A program made the position numbers and the translations under genes. From JAUWQU01 sp964605095 (GTDB lineage Bacteria; Planctomycetota; Phycisphaerae; SM23-33), in contig CAZSBS010000018.1 of assembly GCA_964605095.1 (NCBI GenBank), positions 1 through 30,411 of the forward strand: DNA of 30,411 bases, read 5' to 3'. Below the pieces are notes generated by a model, which worked only from the letters and a program-made list of their open reading frames with translations, did no database searches and was not told the DNA's origin. This document shows positions 1 to 7,869 of the stretch, one piece after another (the stretch's first letter is position 1; each line of letters begins with the position of its first letter).

Positions 1-233
1 CCCAGCAAGAAACACAACCTATTGGGGTAACCTGAATCAATCGAATATCCTAGTCCCAAGATTATGCCCTCACGGGCACACTACGAACGTATCGCGGGAG
101 GCTGTTGGGTTGGCTGGAACGTACGGCATGCATCAATACTCGCGACGCAAGACCATCTTATAAACAATATAGAGTTGCAAATCGTAGCGGGCACCTTTAG
201 AGTAACGGCCCGTGCGCAGGGTACGGGAGTCCC
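1..233. other. Upstream region with no supported gene
   Basis: This stretch is visibly richer in A and T than the rest of the window. Short open frames on both strands have no ribosome binding site and no recognisable protein character. No tRNA or other RNA gene was recognised by eye. The only element noted is a weak promoter candidate near its end. Confidence 0.5.
175..203 (+). promoter_or_regulatory. Weak sigma70-like promoter candidate
   Basis: TTGCAA (175-180) and TAGAGT (198-203) are separated by 17 bases, with 4 of 6 consensus matches each. A transcript would begin near 210, shortly before the GTG at 234. Such weak matches are common by chance. Confidence 0.2.
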
Positions 234-545
234 GTGGCGACTGGCCCAAAGCTGACACGAGGTATGGACGTGGCTGGCATTGGCGAGGAATTGCGGCAGA
301 AAGTGCAGCAGTTCGTCGAGAGTCTAACTCGCGAGGAGCGGATGCTGGTCGTCTTGAAACGCGAGTTGTACGAAGGCGATTGGGACGAAATGGTGGCTGA
401 CCTTCATGCGAGGCTCGAAGGCAGGCCACACATTTTCAAGTTGGCTCACCGCATTACGGATGACCTTGAGCGAATCAGTCGGCTGAGGCAGTTTGAGCAA
501 TCCAGCGGCGTGGACCTTTGCGACCACGTCAAGATGGACAAGTAG
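234..545 (+). CDS. Small hypothetical protein (103 aa)
   Basis: The reading frame starts at GTG 234, which has GGGAG five bases upstream. An in-frame ATG at 264 is an alternative start but has GAGGT directly against it, too close to serve. The product is a charged, mostly helical, soluble protein with no signal peptide or membrane segment. A stretch around residues 30-60 (LTREERMLVVLKRELYEG) looks vaguely like the helical start of sigma region 4 repeats, but the similarity is too weak to use. No function is assigned. It lies 58 bases upstream of the beta-propeller lipoprotein in the same orientation and may be co-transcribed with it. Confidence 0.6.
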   Translation: MATGPKLTRGMDVAGIGEELRQKVQQFVESLTREERMLVVLKRELYEGDWDEMVADLHARLEGRPHIFKLAHRITDDLERISRLRQFEQSSGVDLCDHVKMDK

Positions 546-603
546 TTCCTGCGGCTGGTGCTTGGACGAGCCTCAGGGCGACCCCCTTGGACAGGAGCAT
601 CGC

Positions 604-1917
604 ATGGCAAGCAGGTGGAAACTCGTGTTGGCTGCGGCGTGGTGCCTGACGGTGGCGGGCTGCGGCGAGCAGACGTGGTCGTCGTCATCCGTACTGACCC
701 ACGACAGCGTATTGGCAAAGGCCGGGCTCTCCAACTACTGGCAGCTCGACCTCCAGTTGCCCCCTGGCGAGAGTATCGTCAAGCTCGTCCTCATAGAGGA
801 GAACCTCTACTGCCTGACCACGTCGAACTGGCTGCTGGCTGTGGATGCCGCCAGCGGCGTGCGGAAGTGGTCGCACCAGGTCGCCGAGAAGGGCGTGACG
901 GTCTTTGCGCCCTGCCACGGCGCCAAGGTCCCGATCGACCCCAATTTGCCCGGAGTGGCCAAGGTCCGCGTTCCATCGGCGCCGGCCAGCCTGCCCGCCC
1001 GGAACCTGGTGTTCATCAACACCCCGGACTATGTGATGGCGCTGGACCGTCTGACCGGCGAGGAAGTCCGCAACTACCGCTTCGACACGTATCGGACCTT
1101 CAGCTTCGTCGCCAACACCGGCGGCTGTTGCGACGGGACGTTCTTCTATGTCGGCACGACCAACGGCGACGTCAAGAGCGTTCGCATAAACGAGGGCGTC
1201 GTGGCGTGGAGCTACCAGGCCGGGAGCATAATGTCGGCCTCGCCGCAATGCCTTCCCGTAACGGGCGCCTCGCCAAGAATCTACGCCGCGACCGGCGATG
1301 GGGATTTGATTGTCCTGAAGTCCGGCTCGCTCATCTCGACGCTGTGGCCCCTGCTTGGCACCAAGCGCTGGCCGGAGATGGCCGGGGCCGTGGTGGCGGG
1401 GCTGCACGTCGACGACAGGGCGGCATTCATCCCGTGCCTCAACCAGCGGGTCTACGCGTTCGGCCTGGCTGGCGGCGAGCCACTCTGGTGGTTCACCACC
1501 AAGGGCCAACTCCACGACGACATCCAGGTCTCCCAGAACTCGGTCTTCCAGTACGCTCGGGGCGACAAGCTCTATGCTATCGACGTGTCCAACGGCAAGA
1601 GCCGCTGGGCCATGCGGCAGGGCCGGCGGGTGCTTTCAGCCATGCCCAGCAAGGGCGTGCCGATGGCCTACCTTGTGGACAACGCACGCAACCTGCTTGT
1701 CGTCGACGAGATCCTGGGCAAGATCCAGGTCACCATCCCCCTGACGGGCGTGAACCTCTTCGCGGACAACACCTCCGCGACAGCGATCTACATAGGCAAT
1801 ACCGCGGGCCGGCTCGTCTGCCTCAGGCAGATCGGCGCCGAGCACCTCACGCCGGACATGCTCAAGAAAGCCAAGGCCAAGGGCAAGGCCGATGTCAAGG
1901 CCGAGGTCAAGAAGTAA
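604..1917 (+). CDS. PQQ/BamB-like beta-propeller lipoprotein
   Basis: The start at ATG 604 is chosen because AGGAG lies seven bases upstream and the translation then opens with a lipoprotein signal peptide (MASRWKL, hydrophobic core, lipobox VAGC with Cys20). The frame stays open back to 493, but that extension has no signal sequence. The mature part is a series of short beta-repeats of the PQQ type, each with an aspartate/glycine turn and a tryptophan at the repeat end (for example LLAVDAASGVRKW, VYAFGLAGGEPLWW, LYAIDVSNGKSRW). At least seven repeats are visible, consistent with a propeller fold. The C-terminus is a lysine/alanine-rich tail. BamB-type proteins act as scaffolds in outer-membrane assembly, while related propellers bind cofactors or ligands. 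Which applies here cannot be told. The gene lies 65 bases before purH. Confidence 0.8.
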   Translation: MASRWKLVLAAAWCLTVAGCGEQTWSSSSVLTHDSVLAKAGLSNYWQLDLQLPPGESIVKLVLIEENLYCLTTSNWLLAVDAASGVRKWSHQVAEKGVTVFAPCHGAKVPIDPNLPGVAKVRVPSAPASLPARNLVFINTPDYVMALDRLTGEEVRNYRFDTYRTFSFVANTGGCCDGTFFYVGTTNGDVKSVRINEGVVAWSYQAGSIMSASPQCLPVTGASPRIYAATGDGDLIVLKSGSLISTLWPLLGTKRWPEMAGAVVAGLHVDDRAAFIPCLNQRVYAFGLAGGEPLWWFTTKGQLHDDIQVSQNSVFQYARGDKLYAIDVSNGKSRWAMRQGRRVLSAMPSKGVPMAYLVDNARNLLVVDEILGKIQVTIPLTGVNLFADNTSATAIYIGNTAGRLVCLRQIGAEHLTPDMLKKAKAKGKADVKAEVKK

Positions 1918-1943
1918 CCCCGTGCGGGCAATCGGTTCAAGTC

Positions 1944-1966
1944 TCGATGCAGTCAAGCTGCATTGA
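1944..1966 (+). promoter_or_regulatory. Intercistronic hairpin before purH
   Basis: A 9-bp stem (1944-1952 with 1958-1966, one G-U pair) encloses a 5-base loop. It lies directly upstream of the purH ribosome binding site GGGAG (1970-1974). There is no T-run, so it is not a classical terminator. It may influence mRNA processing or purH translation, which is inference. Confidence 0.4.
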
Positions 1967-1982
1967 AAAGGGAGAAAGCGAC

Positions 1983-3608
1983 ATGGAAGCCGCAATCATT
2001 CGTCGTGCGCTCATCAGCATGTTCGACAAGACCGGCGTGGCTGAGTTCGCCAAGGCGCTGGCGGGCATGGGTGTGGAAATAATCTCCTCCGGCGGAACCG
2101 CCAAGGCCATTGAGGCCGCGGGAATAAAGGTCCGCCAGGTCCAGGAGTGGACGGGTTTTCCCGAGATGCTCGGGCATCGCGTCGTTACGCTTCACCCGAA
2201 GGTTCACGGGAGCATCCTGGCACTTCGCGACGACCCGGCCCACCAGGCCGACATTGCCAAGTACGGCCTGGAGCCCATCGACCTGGTCTGCGTGGGGCTT
2301 TACCCCTTCGAGCAGGCGATAGCCAAACCCGGCGCCACTCTTGCCGACGCGGTCGAGATGATCGACATCGGCGGGCCAACCATGGTCCGCGCCGCGGCCA
2401 AGAACCACAAGTTCGTCACCGTCGTGACCGACCTGTCCCAGTACGAGCCTCTGCTGGCTGAGATGAAGGCCAATGGCGGGGCCGTCAGCTTCGAGACCCG
2501 CCAGAAGTTCGCCCACGAGGCCTTCGCCCTGACCATGAGCTACGACGTGGCGATCTCGAACTACCTGGCCGAGCAACTAGGCCAGAAGCTGCCAGACCGC
2601 ATCGGCTTCGCCTATCGTAAGGCACAGGAGCTTCGCTACGGCGAGAACAGCCACCAGGAAGGCGCGTTCTACGTCGGGCCGGATCAGTCCGAGACGAGCG
2701 TCTCGACGGGCAAGCTGCTGGGCGGCAAGGCGATCTCGTACAACAATTACTTCGACGCCAACGGCGCCGTCGAGTTGGTCAAGGAGTTTTCCGAGCCGTG
2801 CGTGGCGATAATCAAGCACGCCAACCCGGCCGGCTGTGCGTTGGATAACGACCTCGTTGAGGCATATCGCAAGGCTTACTACGGCGACGTGAACGCCGCC
2901 ATGGGCGGGATTGTCGCGGTCAACCGGGAATGCACGTGCGAGTTGGCGACGGCAATCTGCGAGAGCTACCAGCGATGGGGTAAGGCCGCCGGCGCGGGCG
3001 GGTTCTTCGCCGAGATCATCGCCGCGCCGAGCTTCGAGGCCGGGGCCATCGAAATCGTCGCCGCTCGCAAGGGCTGGGGCCCGAATGTGCGGATCCTGGA
3101 ACTCGGGCCGCTGAACGGCAAGCGCAACCGGGAGAAGTACGTCAAGTACGTCGTCGGCGGGCTGCTCGTTCAGGACCGTGACCTGGTGGGCCTAAACGAG
3201 GGCCAGTGGGCTGTTGTCACCAAGCGAAAGCCGACCGACAGGGAACTTGCCGACCTGCGGTTCGCCTGGCTGGTCTGCAAGAACGTCAAGTCCAACGCAA
3301 TCGTCCTGGCCAAGGACAATGCCCTGCTCGGCGCGGGGGCCGGGCAGATGAGCCGTGTGAACTCCGCCCGCCTAGCAAGCCAGCTTGCTCGAGGCTACGG
3401 CGGCGGCGGGAAGGTTGACACTGCCGGCTGCGTGCTCGCCAGCGACGCGTTCTTCCCATTCCCCGACAGCCTGGACTGGGCCAAGGAAGTCGGCGCCACA
3501 GCCGTAATCGAGCCCGGCGGGGCCAAGAAAGACGAAGATGTAATCGCCCGCGCCGACGAACTGGGCCTGGCCATGATCTTCACCGGCACCAGGCACTTTA
3601 ACCATTGA
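1983..3608 (+). CDS. purH: Bifunctional purine biosynthesis protein PurH (AICAR transformylase / IMP cyclohydrolase)
   Basis: Catalyses the last two steps of IMP synthesis: formylation of AICAR from 10-formyl-THF, then ring closure to IMP. The start ATG 1983 has GGGAG eight bases upstream. The product is 541 aa, close to the usual 510-540. The N-terminal cyclohydrolase domain (about 1-190) shows ALISMFDKTG, SSGGTAKAI, TLHPKVHGSIL and IDIGGPTMVRAAAKN. The transformylase domain carries the catalytic pair Lys278-His279 in IKHANPAG, then GQMSRVNSARLA, SDAFFPFPDSLD and the terminal GTRHFNH. One oddity is RYGENSHQ (residues 218-225) where most PurH proteins have RYGENPHQ. The frame is also open far upstream through the preceding lipoprotein gene, but that part has no protein character. 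Confidence 0.96.
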   Translation: MEAAIIRRALISMFDKTGVAEFAKALAGMGVEIISSGGTAKAIEAAGIKVRQVQEWTGFPEMLGHRVVTLHPKVHGSILALRDDPAHQADIAKYGLEPIDLVCVGLYPFEQAIAKPGATLADAVEMIDIGGPTMVRAAAKNHKFVTVVTDLSQYEPLLAEMKANGGAVSFETRQKFAHEAFALTMSYDVAISNYLAEQLGQKLPDRIGFAYRKAQELRYGENSHQEGAFYVGPDQSETSVSTGKLLGGKAISYNNYFDANGAVELVKEFSEPCVAIIKHANPAGCALDNDLVEAYRKAYYGDVNAAMGGIVAVNRECTCELATAICESYQRWGKAAGAGGFFAEIIAAPSFEAGAIEIVAARKGWGPNVRILELGPLNGKRNREKYVKYVVGGLLVQDRDLVGLNEGQWAVVTKRKPTDRELADLRFAWLVCKNVKSNAIVLAKDNALLGAGAGQMSRVNSARLASQLARGYGGGGKVDTAGCVLASDAFFPFPDSLDWAKEVGATAVIEPGGAKKDEDVIARADELGLAMIFTGTRHFNH

Positions 3609-4060
3609 CGGGGCCAGTCAGGTCGGGCCGGAACACGACGTGGTAATGGGGCTCGGCATCCTTTTGCGCATATGCGGAGTAATCGCCCGCGCCCTCGCGC
3701 CCGTCCGCCCCGGTAGGCCGAAGAAGACGGGAGAGGCGGGACAAGTGAATTCACATCCCAAGTGCAACAGATCGTCGCCAGAAGACTTCCGCTGACTGAT
3801 TTCCTTTGCCAAGTGTCGGGATTTGAGCATGGCCTGGCCCGCGTCAGCCCTGGGCCGGGCGCTGGGCCTATTGGGGATCGCGTTTTTTTCCGCCCGCCTT
3901 TTGCCCTTGACCAAAACGCCCCTTGCGGCGAGAATGCCCGATTCTTTCAGGGCTGTTGGCCCCTGCGCGCAGCGGGTCCGGCGCCTTGACGCATGGGAAG
4001 GCGTTTTCGCAAAGGCGAGCGTCTCTTGGTCAGTTGGTCAGCTAGAAACCTAGGAATGAA
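3609..4060. other. 452-bp intergenic region between purH and secDF
   Basis: Several short frames cross this region on both strands, but none has a ribosome binding site with a convincing protein. It contains a 10-bp palindrome CGCATATGCG (3667-3676), a run of seven T at about 3882 after GC-rich sequence that might be a poor purH terminator, and a promoter candidate at 3907-3935. A short tandem repeat (GGTCAGTT/GGTCAGCT) lies just before secDF. Confidence 0.45.
3907..3935 (+). promoter_or_regulatory. Promoter candidate for secDF
   Basis: TTGACC (5 of 6 matches) and GAGAAT (4 of 6 matches) are separated by 17 bases. The expected transcript start near 3942 would give a leader of about 120 bases before the secDF ATG. 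Confidence 0.3.
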
Positions 4061-7000
4061 ATGAACGCGAAGAACTTACCGCTGAAGTTCGCATTTGTAG
4101 CCCTGCTGGTGGCGATTTGCCTTTACGCCCTCTATGCCGAAGGGCTTCAGTACGGCATCGACCTCCAGGGCGGGCACAGCCTGATTTTCGAGATTCGCAC
4201 GCCCAAGGCGGAGCTCGATGCCCTCAATACCGACCTGGCCAGGCAGAAGGAGTTGCTGGCCAAGGCCGAGACAGAGGAGCAGAAACAGGCCATCCGGGGC
4301 ACGATCAAGCGCATCGAGGGTGAAATCGCCAGCCACAAGGAGTCGCTGGGCGGCGAGCAGAACCTTGCCGAGCAGATGATCGAGATTCTCAAGGATCGCA
4401 TTGATCCGCAGGGCCTGGCGAACCTGGAATGGCGGCCCGTAGGTTCCAACCGCATAGAAGTCCGCATGCCCGCCGCCCGCGCCGAAACGCGCCAGCGTCA
4501 GGAAGTCTACGACAGCGTCATGCGTAAGCTGGTCGCGAGCAATATCACACGGGCCCAGAAGCGGAATTACCTCGACTCCGCGAGCCAGCAGCGGGAGAAG
4601 ATCGCTGCCGGGTTCACCGCGCCTCAGAAGAAGGCCCTGCTGGAACTGGGCGAAGCCTACGACAAGCTGGCGGCAGCCAACAAGGCCATCGACAGTGCCC
4701 GGGCGTCGGGCAACGAGCAGGCGATGGCAGCCGCCCAAGCCGCGCTTGACACTGCCAGGGCGAGCTTCCGCGAGAAGGAACTCGCCGAGGCCGACACGGA
4801 CATCCGAATCCCCCGTGTCGAGGGGATGCTCAAGAACTACCGCACCACCGAAGAGGAGGAAGGCCTCAGCGAGCAGGAGAAGGATGACCTTCGCAAACAG
4901 TTCACCGATGACATCGAGGCCCTTAAGACAGCCCATACGGGGCGGGTCAAGCTGATCGACGACGTGGTCGAGGCGTACAAGTTATGGTCGGCCGTAAGGC
5001 ACCGCCTCAGCGACCCGGGCGACCTCGAGCGTCGCATCGCCCGTGCCGGCGTGCTGGAGTTCCGCATCGTCGCCGGCGACCTCGGCGAGCCGGTTAGCCG
5101 GGAGCAGCGTGAGGAATACATCGACCTGCTCAAGAAGGAAGGCCCCGACGAGGCGCGCCGCCGCGGGCTGCCATTCGCGTGGTTCCCCGTCCGCGGCACC
5201 GACCGCAAGGGCTACGGCGGGATGGTAATGGGTGAGTATGCCGGCAAGGCGTACATGCTGCTGAGCAACCAGGAAGGCTCCAAGATGACGCGCGAGGCCG
5301 CCACTGGCGGCTGGAGGCTGACCGGGACCCGCCGGGGCGCCGACCAGATGGGTCGTCCGGCCATAGACTTCTCCTTCGACGAGAAGGGCGCCAAGCAGTT
5401 CTACGCCCTGACCAGTTCCAACCAGGGCAAGTGCATGTCGATCCTGCTGGACGACGAGGTCTTCTCGGCCCCGCGCATCCAGTCGGCCATTTCCAGCAAC
5501 GGGCAGATCACCGGCTCGTTTACCAACAAGGAGATCGACGAGAACGTCAAGCTTCTCCAGGCCGGCTCGCTGCCGGCGAGGCTGAACCCCACGCCGGTGT
5601 CGGTCAAGAGTTTCGGGCCGACCCTGGGCAAGGAGAACCGCGACGCGGGCATCCGTGCGGCCTACCTCGGCCTGATCTGCGTGGCGGCATTCATGCTGAT
5701 CTATTACATGCTCGGCGGGTTTATCGCCAACGTGGCGCTGATGCTCAACATCATCTTAGTGCTGGGCGCGATGAGCCTGTTAAGCGCGGTGTTCACCCTG
5801 CCGGGCATCGCCGGCGTGATCCTGACCATTGGCATCGCGGTGGACGCCAACGTGCTGATCTTCGAGCGCCTCCGCGAGGAGCAGGCCAAGGGCCAGAGCG
5901 TGCGGATGGCCCTGAAGAACGCTTACGAACGGGCGTTCAGCGCCATTTTCGACGCCAACATCACCACGCTGCTGACCTGCTTGATCCTCGGCTGGGTGGG
6001 CACCATCGAGGTCCGCGGCTTCGCCATCACCCTGGGCCTGGGCGTGGTGTTCAGCATGTTCACCGCCCTGATCGTGACGCGGTGGATATTCCAGGTTCTG
6101 CTGGATGCGGGCTGGCTCAAGAACCCCGTCAAGATGCTGTCGATCTTAGGCGTGCCCAACGTCAACTGGATGTCCAAGCGCAAGTTCTTCTGGGGACTTT
6201 CGGGCGTGTTTATCATACTGGGTGTAGTGGCGATGTTTGTCCAGGGCGGCAAGATGCTGGGCATCGAGTTTTCCAGCGGCACGCAGGCGACCATTCAGTT
6301 CAAGCCCGACGCGATGATCGGCCCGGACCAGCAGTTGCCCAACGACGAACTTGTCCGCCAGATGTTCACTCAGCAGGCGGCCAGCGACGGCTACAAGGGC
6401 CTTGGCGACGCCCGCGTCGAGATGCTCATCGACAATGAAAAGGTCAGCCGGTTCCTCAACGAGCACGACAAGAACAAGGACTCCAAGGTCTCGCCCGAGG
6501 AGATCAAGGCCGGCGGGCTCAACGAACGGTGGGTCAAGCTCGTGGACACCAACAAGGACGGCTCGCTGGAGCCTGCCGAGCTTGAGAAGCTGCCGGCGCT
6601 GAGCTACCAGGTCTCGACGACCGAGATCCAGTTGAAGCTCATCCAGGAGGTGGCCCGCCAGGCCTATGGCAAGAACCTCCAGCAGCGGACCAGGTGCGCC
6701 TTCGAGCCAGCCGGCAAGGAGAAGGTCGCCAGCCTGGGCCTGACCACGGACGCCCTGGGCACCGCGAAGATCGAGCCGGACCCCCAGTCGACCAACAGCA
6801 GTCTGCTGGAAAACTACGCCGACGGCGTCGCGGTTGTCGTCAAGAACGTCAACCCGCCGATTACCGAGGCCGAGCTCAAGCAGCGCATCAGTGACACTCG
6901 GGCACAGCAAGGCAGCGGCACCGACGTGGCGCGAATGAGCGAGGTCATCGGCCTGGGCAAGACCACGGACAACAGCTTCTCCAGCTTCGCCGTGCTGGTC

Positions 7001-7696
7001 ATGCTCGACGAGGTCGCCCCGTCGCTCTGGCCAAGCGCGGCCGACCAGCAGAGGCAGATCGTCGACGAGGCCCTCCAGCGCGAGGAGGCCATCGTCGCCA
7101 TCAACTTTGACCCCGCCATCGCCGGCCTGGCAAGCCAGCGGGCAATTATCGCCATTGTCCTTAGCTGGGTGGCCATCGTGCTCTACCTCTGGCTGCGGTT
7201 CGGCTCCATCCAGTGGGGCCTGGCCGCGGTAATCTGCCTGATCCACGACACGGTCATCGTCACGGGCCTCGTGGCCGCGTCGGGCTGGATATACGAGTCG
7301 GCCTTCGGACAGGCTCTAGGCATCGAGTGGTTCAAGATCGACCTGGCGATGATCGCAGCCATCCTGACGGTCATCGGCTACTCCGTCAACGACACCATCG
7401 TCGTCTTCGACCGCATCCGCGAGAATCGCGGCAAGCTGACCACCGTCAGCGCCTTGGTGATCAACAGGTCCATCAACCAGACTCTCTCGCGGACCTTGCT
7501 GACGTCCAGCACGACGTTGATCGTCGTGGTCATCATGTACGTCTGGGGCGGCCAGGGCATCAAGGGCTTCACCTTTGCCCTGCTCGCGGGCATCCTCTTC
7601 GGCACGTACTCGTCGGTCGCCATCGCCGCGCCGCTGCTGATGGGCTTCAAGAAGGCGATGTTCGGCCGGGCTTTGGAGATGGCCTCCGAGGCCTGA
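4061..7696 (+). CDS. secDF: Fused protein translocase subunit SecDF with EF-hand insertion
   Basis: SecD and SecF in one 1,211-aa chain, an inner-membrane accessory of SecYEG that uses proton flow to pull exported proteins through. The start ATG 4061 has an AGGA-type site upstream. The SecD half has TM1 (about 7-24), motif GIDLQGG (32-38), a periplasmic domain, then five TM helices (about 530-690) with GIAVDANVLIFERLREE. The SecF half has TM1 at about 709-729, GIEFSSGT (usually GIDFxGG), and then GYSVNDTIVVFDRIREN (from 1106) and SINQTLSRTLLTSS. Two extra parts stand out. A coiled-coil-like, Lys/Glu/Ala-rich block of about 175 residues (about 145-320) lies between IEVRMP and the LEFR strand of SecD. 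In the SecF periplasmic domain two EF-hand loops occur, D803-E814 and D829-E840. That domain is about 295 residues, far longer than in E. coli SecF. No yajC is adjacent. Confidence 0.95.
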   Translation: MNAKNLPLKFAFVALLVAICLYALYAEGLQYGIDLQGGHSLIFEIRTPKAELDALNTDLARQKELLAKAETEEQKQAIRGTIKRIEGEIASHKESLGGEQNLAEQMIEILKDRIDPQGLANLEWRPVGSNRIEVRMPAARAETRQRQEVYDSVMRKLVASNITRAQKRNYLDSASQQREKIAAGFTAPQKKALLELGEAYDKLAAANKAIDSARASGNEQAMAAAQAALDTARASFREKELAEADTDIRIPRVEGMLKNYRTTEEEEGLSEQEKDDLRKQFTDDIEALKTAHTGRVKLIDDVVEAYKLWSAVRHRLSDPGDLERRIARAGVLEFRIVAGDLGEPVSREQREEYIDLLKKEGPDEARRRGLPFAWFPVRGTDRKGYGGMVMGEYAGKAYMLLSNQEGSKMTREAATGGWRLTGTRRGADQMGRPAIDFSFDEKGAKQFYALTSSNQGKCMSILLDDEVFSAPRIQSAISSNGQITGSFTNKEIDENVKLLQAGSLPARLNPTPVSVKSFGPTLGKENRDAGIRAAYLGLICVAAFMLIYYMLGGFIANVALMLNIILVLGAMSLLSAVFTLPGIAGVILTIGIAVDANVLIFERLREEQAKGQSVRMALKNAYERAFSAIFDANITTLLTCLILGWVGTIEVRGFAITLGLGVVFSMFTALIVTRWIFQVLLDAGWLKNPVKMLSILGVPNVNWMSKRKFFWGLSGVFIILGVVAMFVQGGKMLGIEFSSGTQATIQFKPDAMIGPDQQLPNDELVRQMFTQQAASDGYKGLGDARVEMLIDNEKVSRFLNEHDKNKDSKVSPEEIKAGGLNERWVKLVDTNKDGSLEPAELEKLPALSYQVSTTEIQLKLIQEVARQAYGKNLQQRTRCAFEPAGKEKVASLGLTTDALGTAKIEPDPQSTNSSLLENYADGVAVVVKNVNPPITEAELKQRISDTRAQQGSGTDVARMSEVIGLGKTTDNSFSSFAVLVMLDEVAPSLWPSAADQQRQIVDEALQREEAIVAINFDPAIAGLASQRAIIAIVLSWVAIVLYLWLRFGSIQWGLAAVICLIHDTVIVTGLVAASGWIYESAFGQALGIEWFKIDLAMIAAILTVIGYSVNDTIVVFDRIRENRGKLTTVSALVINRSINQTLSRTLLTSSTTLIVVVIMYVWGGQGIKGFTFALLAGILFGTYSSVAIAAPLLMGFKKAMFGRALEMASEA

Positions 7697-7725
7697 GAGC
7701 GAGCATCACTGAACCAGCCAACCCA

Positions 7726-7762
7726 AGCGGACCCGGGCCTGAAAACCCGGGTCCGCTCTATT
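7726..7762 (+). terminator. Hairpin terminator after secDF
   Basis: A perfect 12-bp stem (7726-7737 with 7746-7757, AGCGGACCCGGG and its complement) encloses an 8-base loop. It is followed by CTATTCC rather than a clean T-run, so it is a strong hairpin with a weak tail. It lies 29 bases after the secDF stop codon. Confidence 0.65.
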
Positions 7763-7778
7763 CCGGGGTGCTGGCCCC

Positions 7779-7807
7779 TTGCCTTGTGAGCGGCGAAGCC
7801 GCATAAT
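7779..7807 (+). promoter_or_regulatory. Promoter candidate for the restriction-modification gene
   Basis: TTGCCT (4 of 6 matches) and CATAAT (5 of 6) are 17 bases apart. The end of the spacer and the first base of the -10 form an inverted repeat GCGGC-GAA-GCCGC (7790-7802), which could be an operator. The expected transcript would have a leader of about 55 bases. Confidence 0.35.
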
Positions 7808-7869
7808 CCCCACGTCACGGTTGCGGTGGTTTGCGGGCTTGGTGGACGTGTTCTTTATGAGGCGGGCCG

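Noticed and set aside
493..603. N-terminal extension of the beta-propeller lipoprotein
   Set aside because: The TTG start at 493 overlaps the preceding gene and hides the lipoprotein signal peptide that begins at 604 behind AGGAG.
558..1982. Upstream extension of the purH frame over 475 codons
   Set aside because: The PurH family starts at MEAAIIRRALISMFDKTG with a good ribosome binding site at 1970-1974. The extension is Arg/Gly/Pro-rich and overlaps the better supported beta-propeller lipoprotein in another frame.
3618..4053. Short open frames on both strands between purH and secDF
   Set aside because: They overlap one another, have no ribosome binding site and give Arg/Pro/Ala-rich products without domain character.
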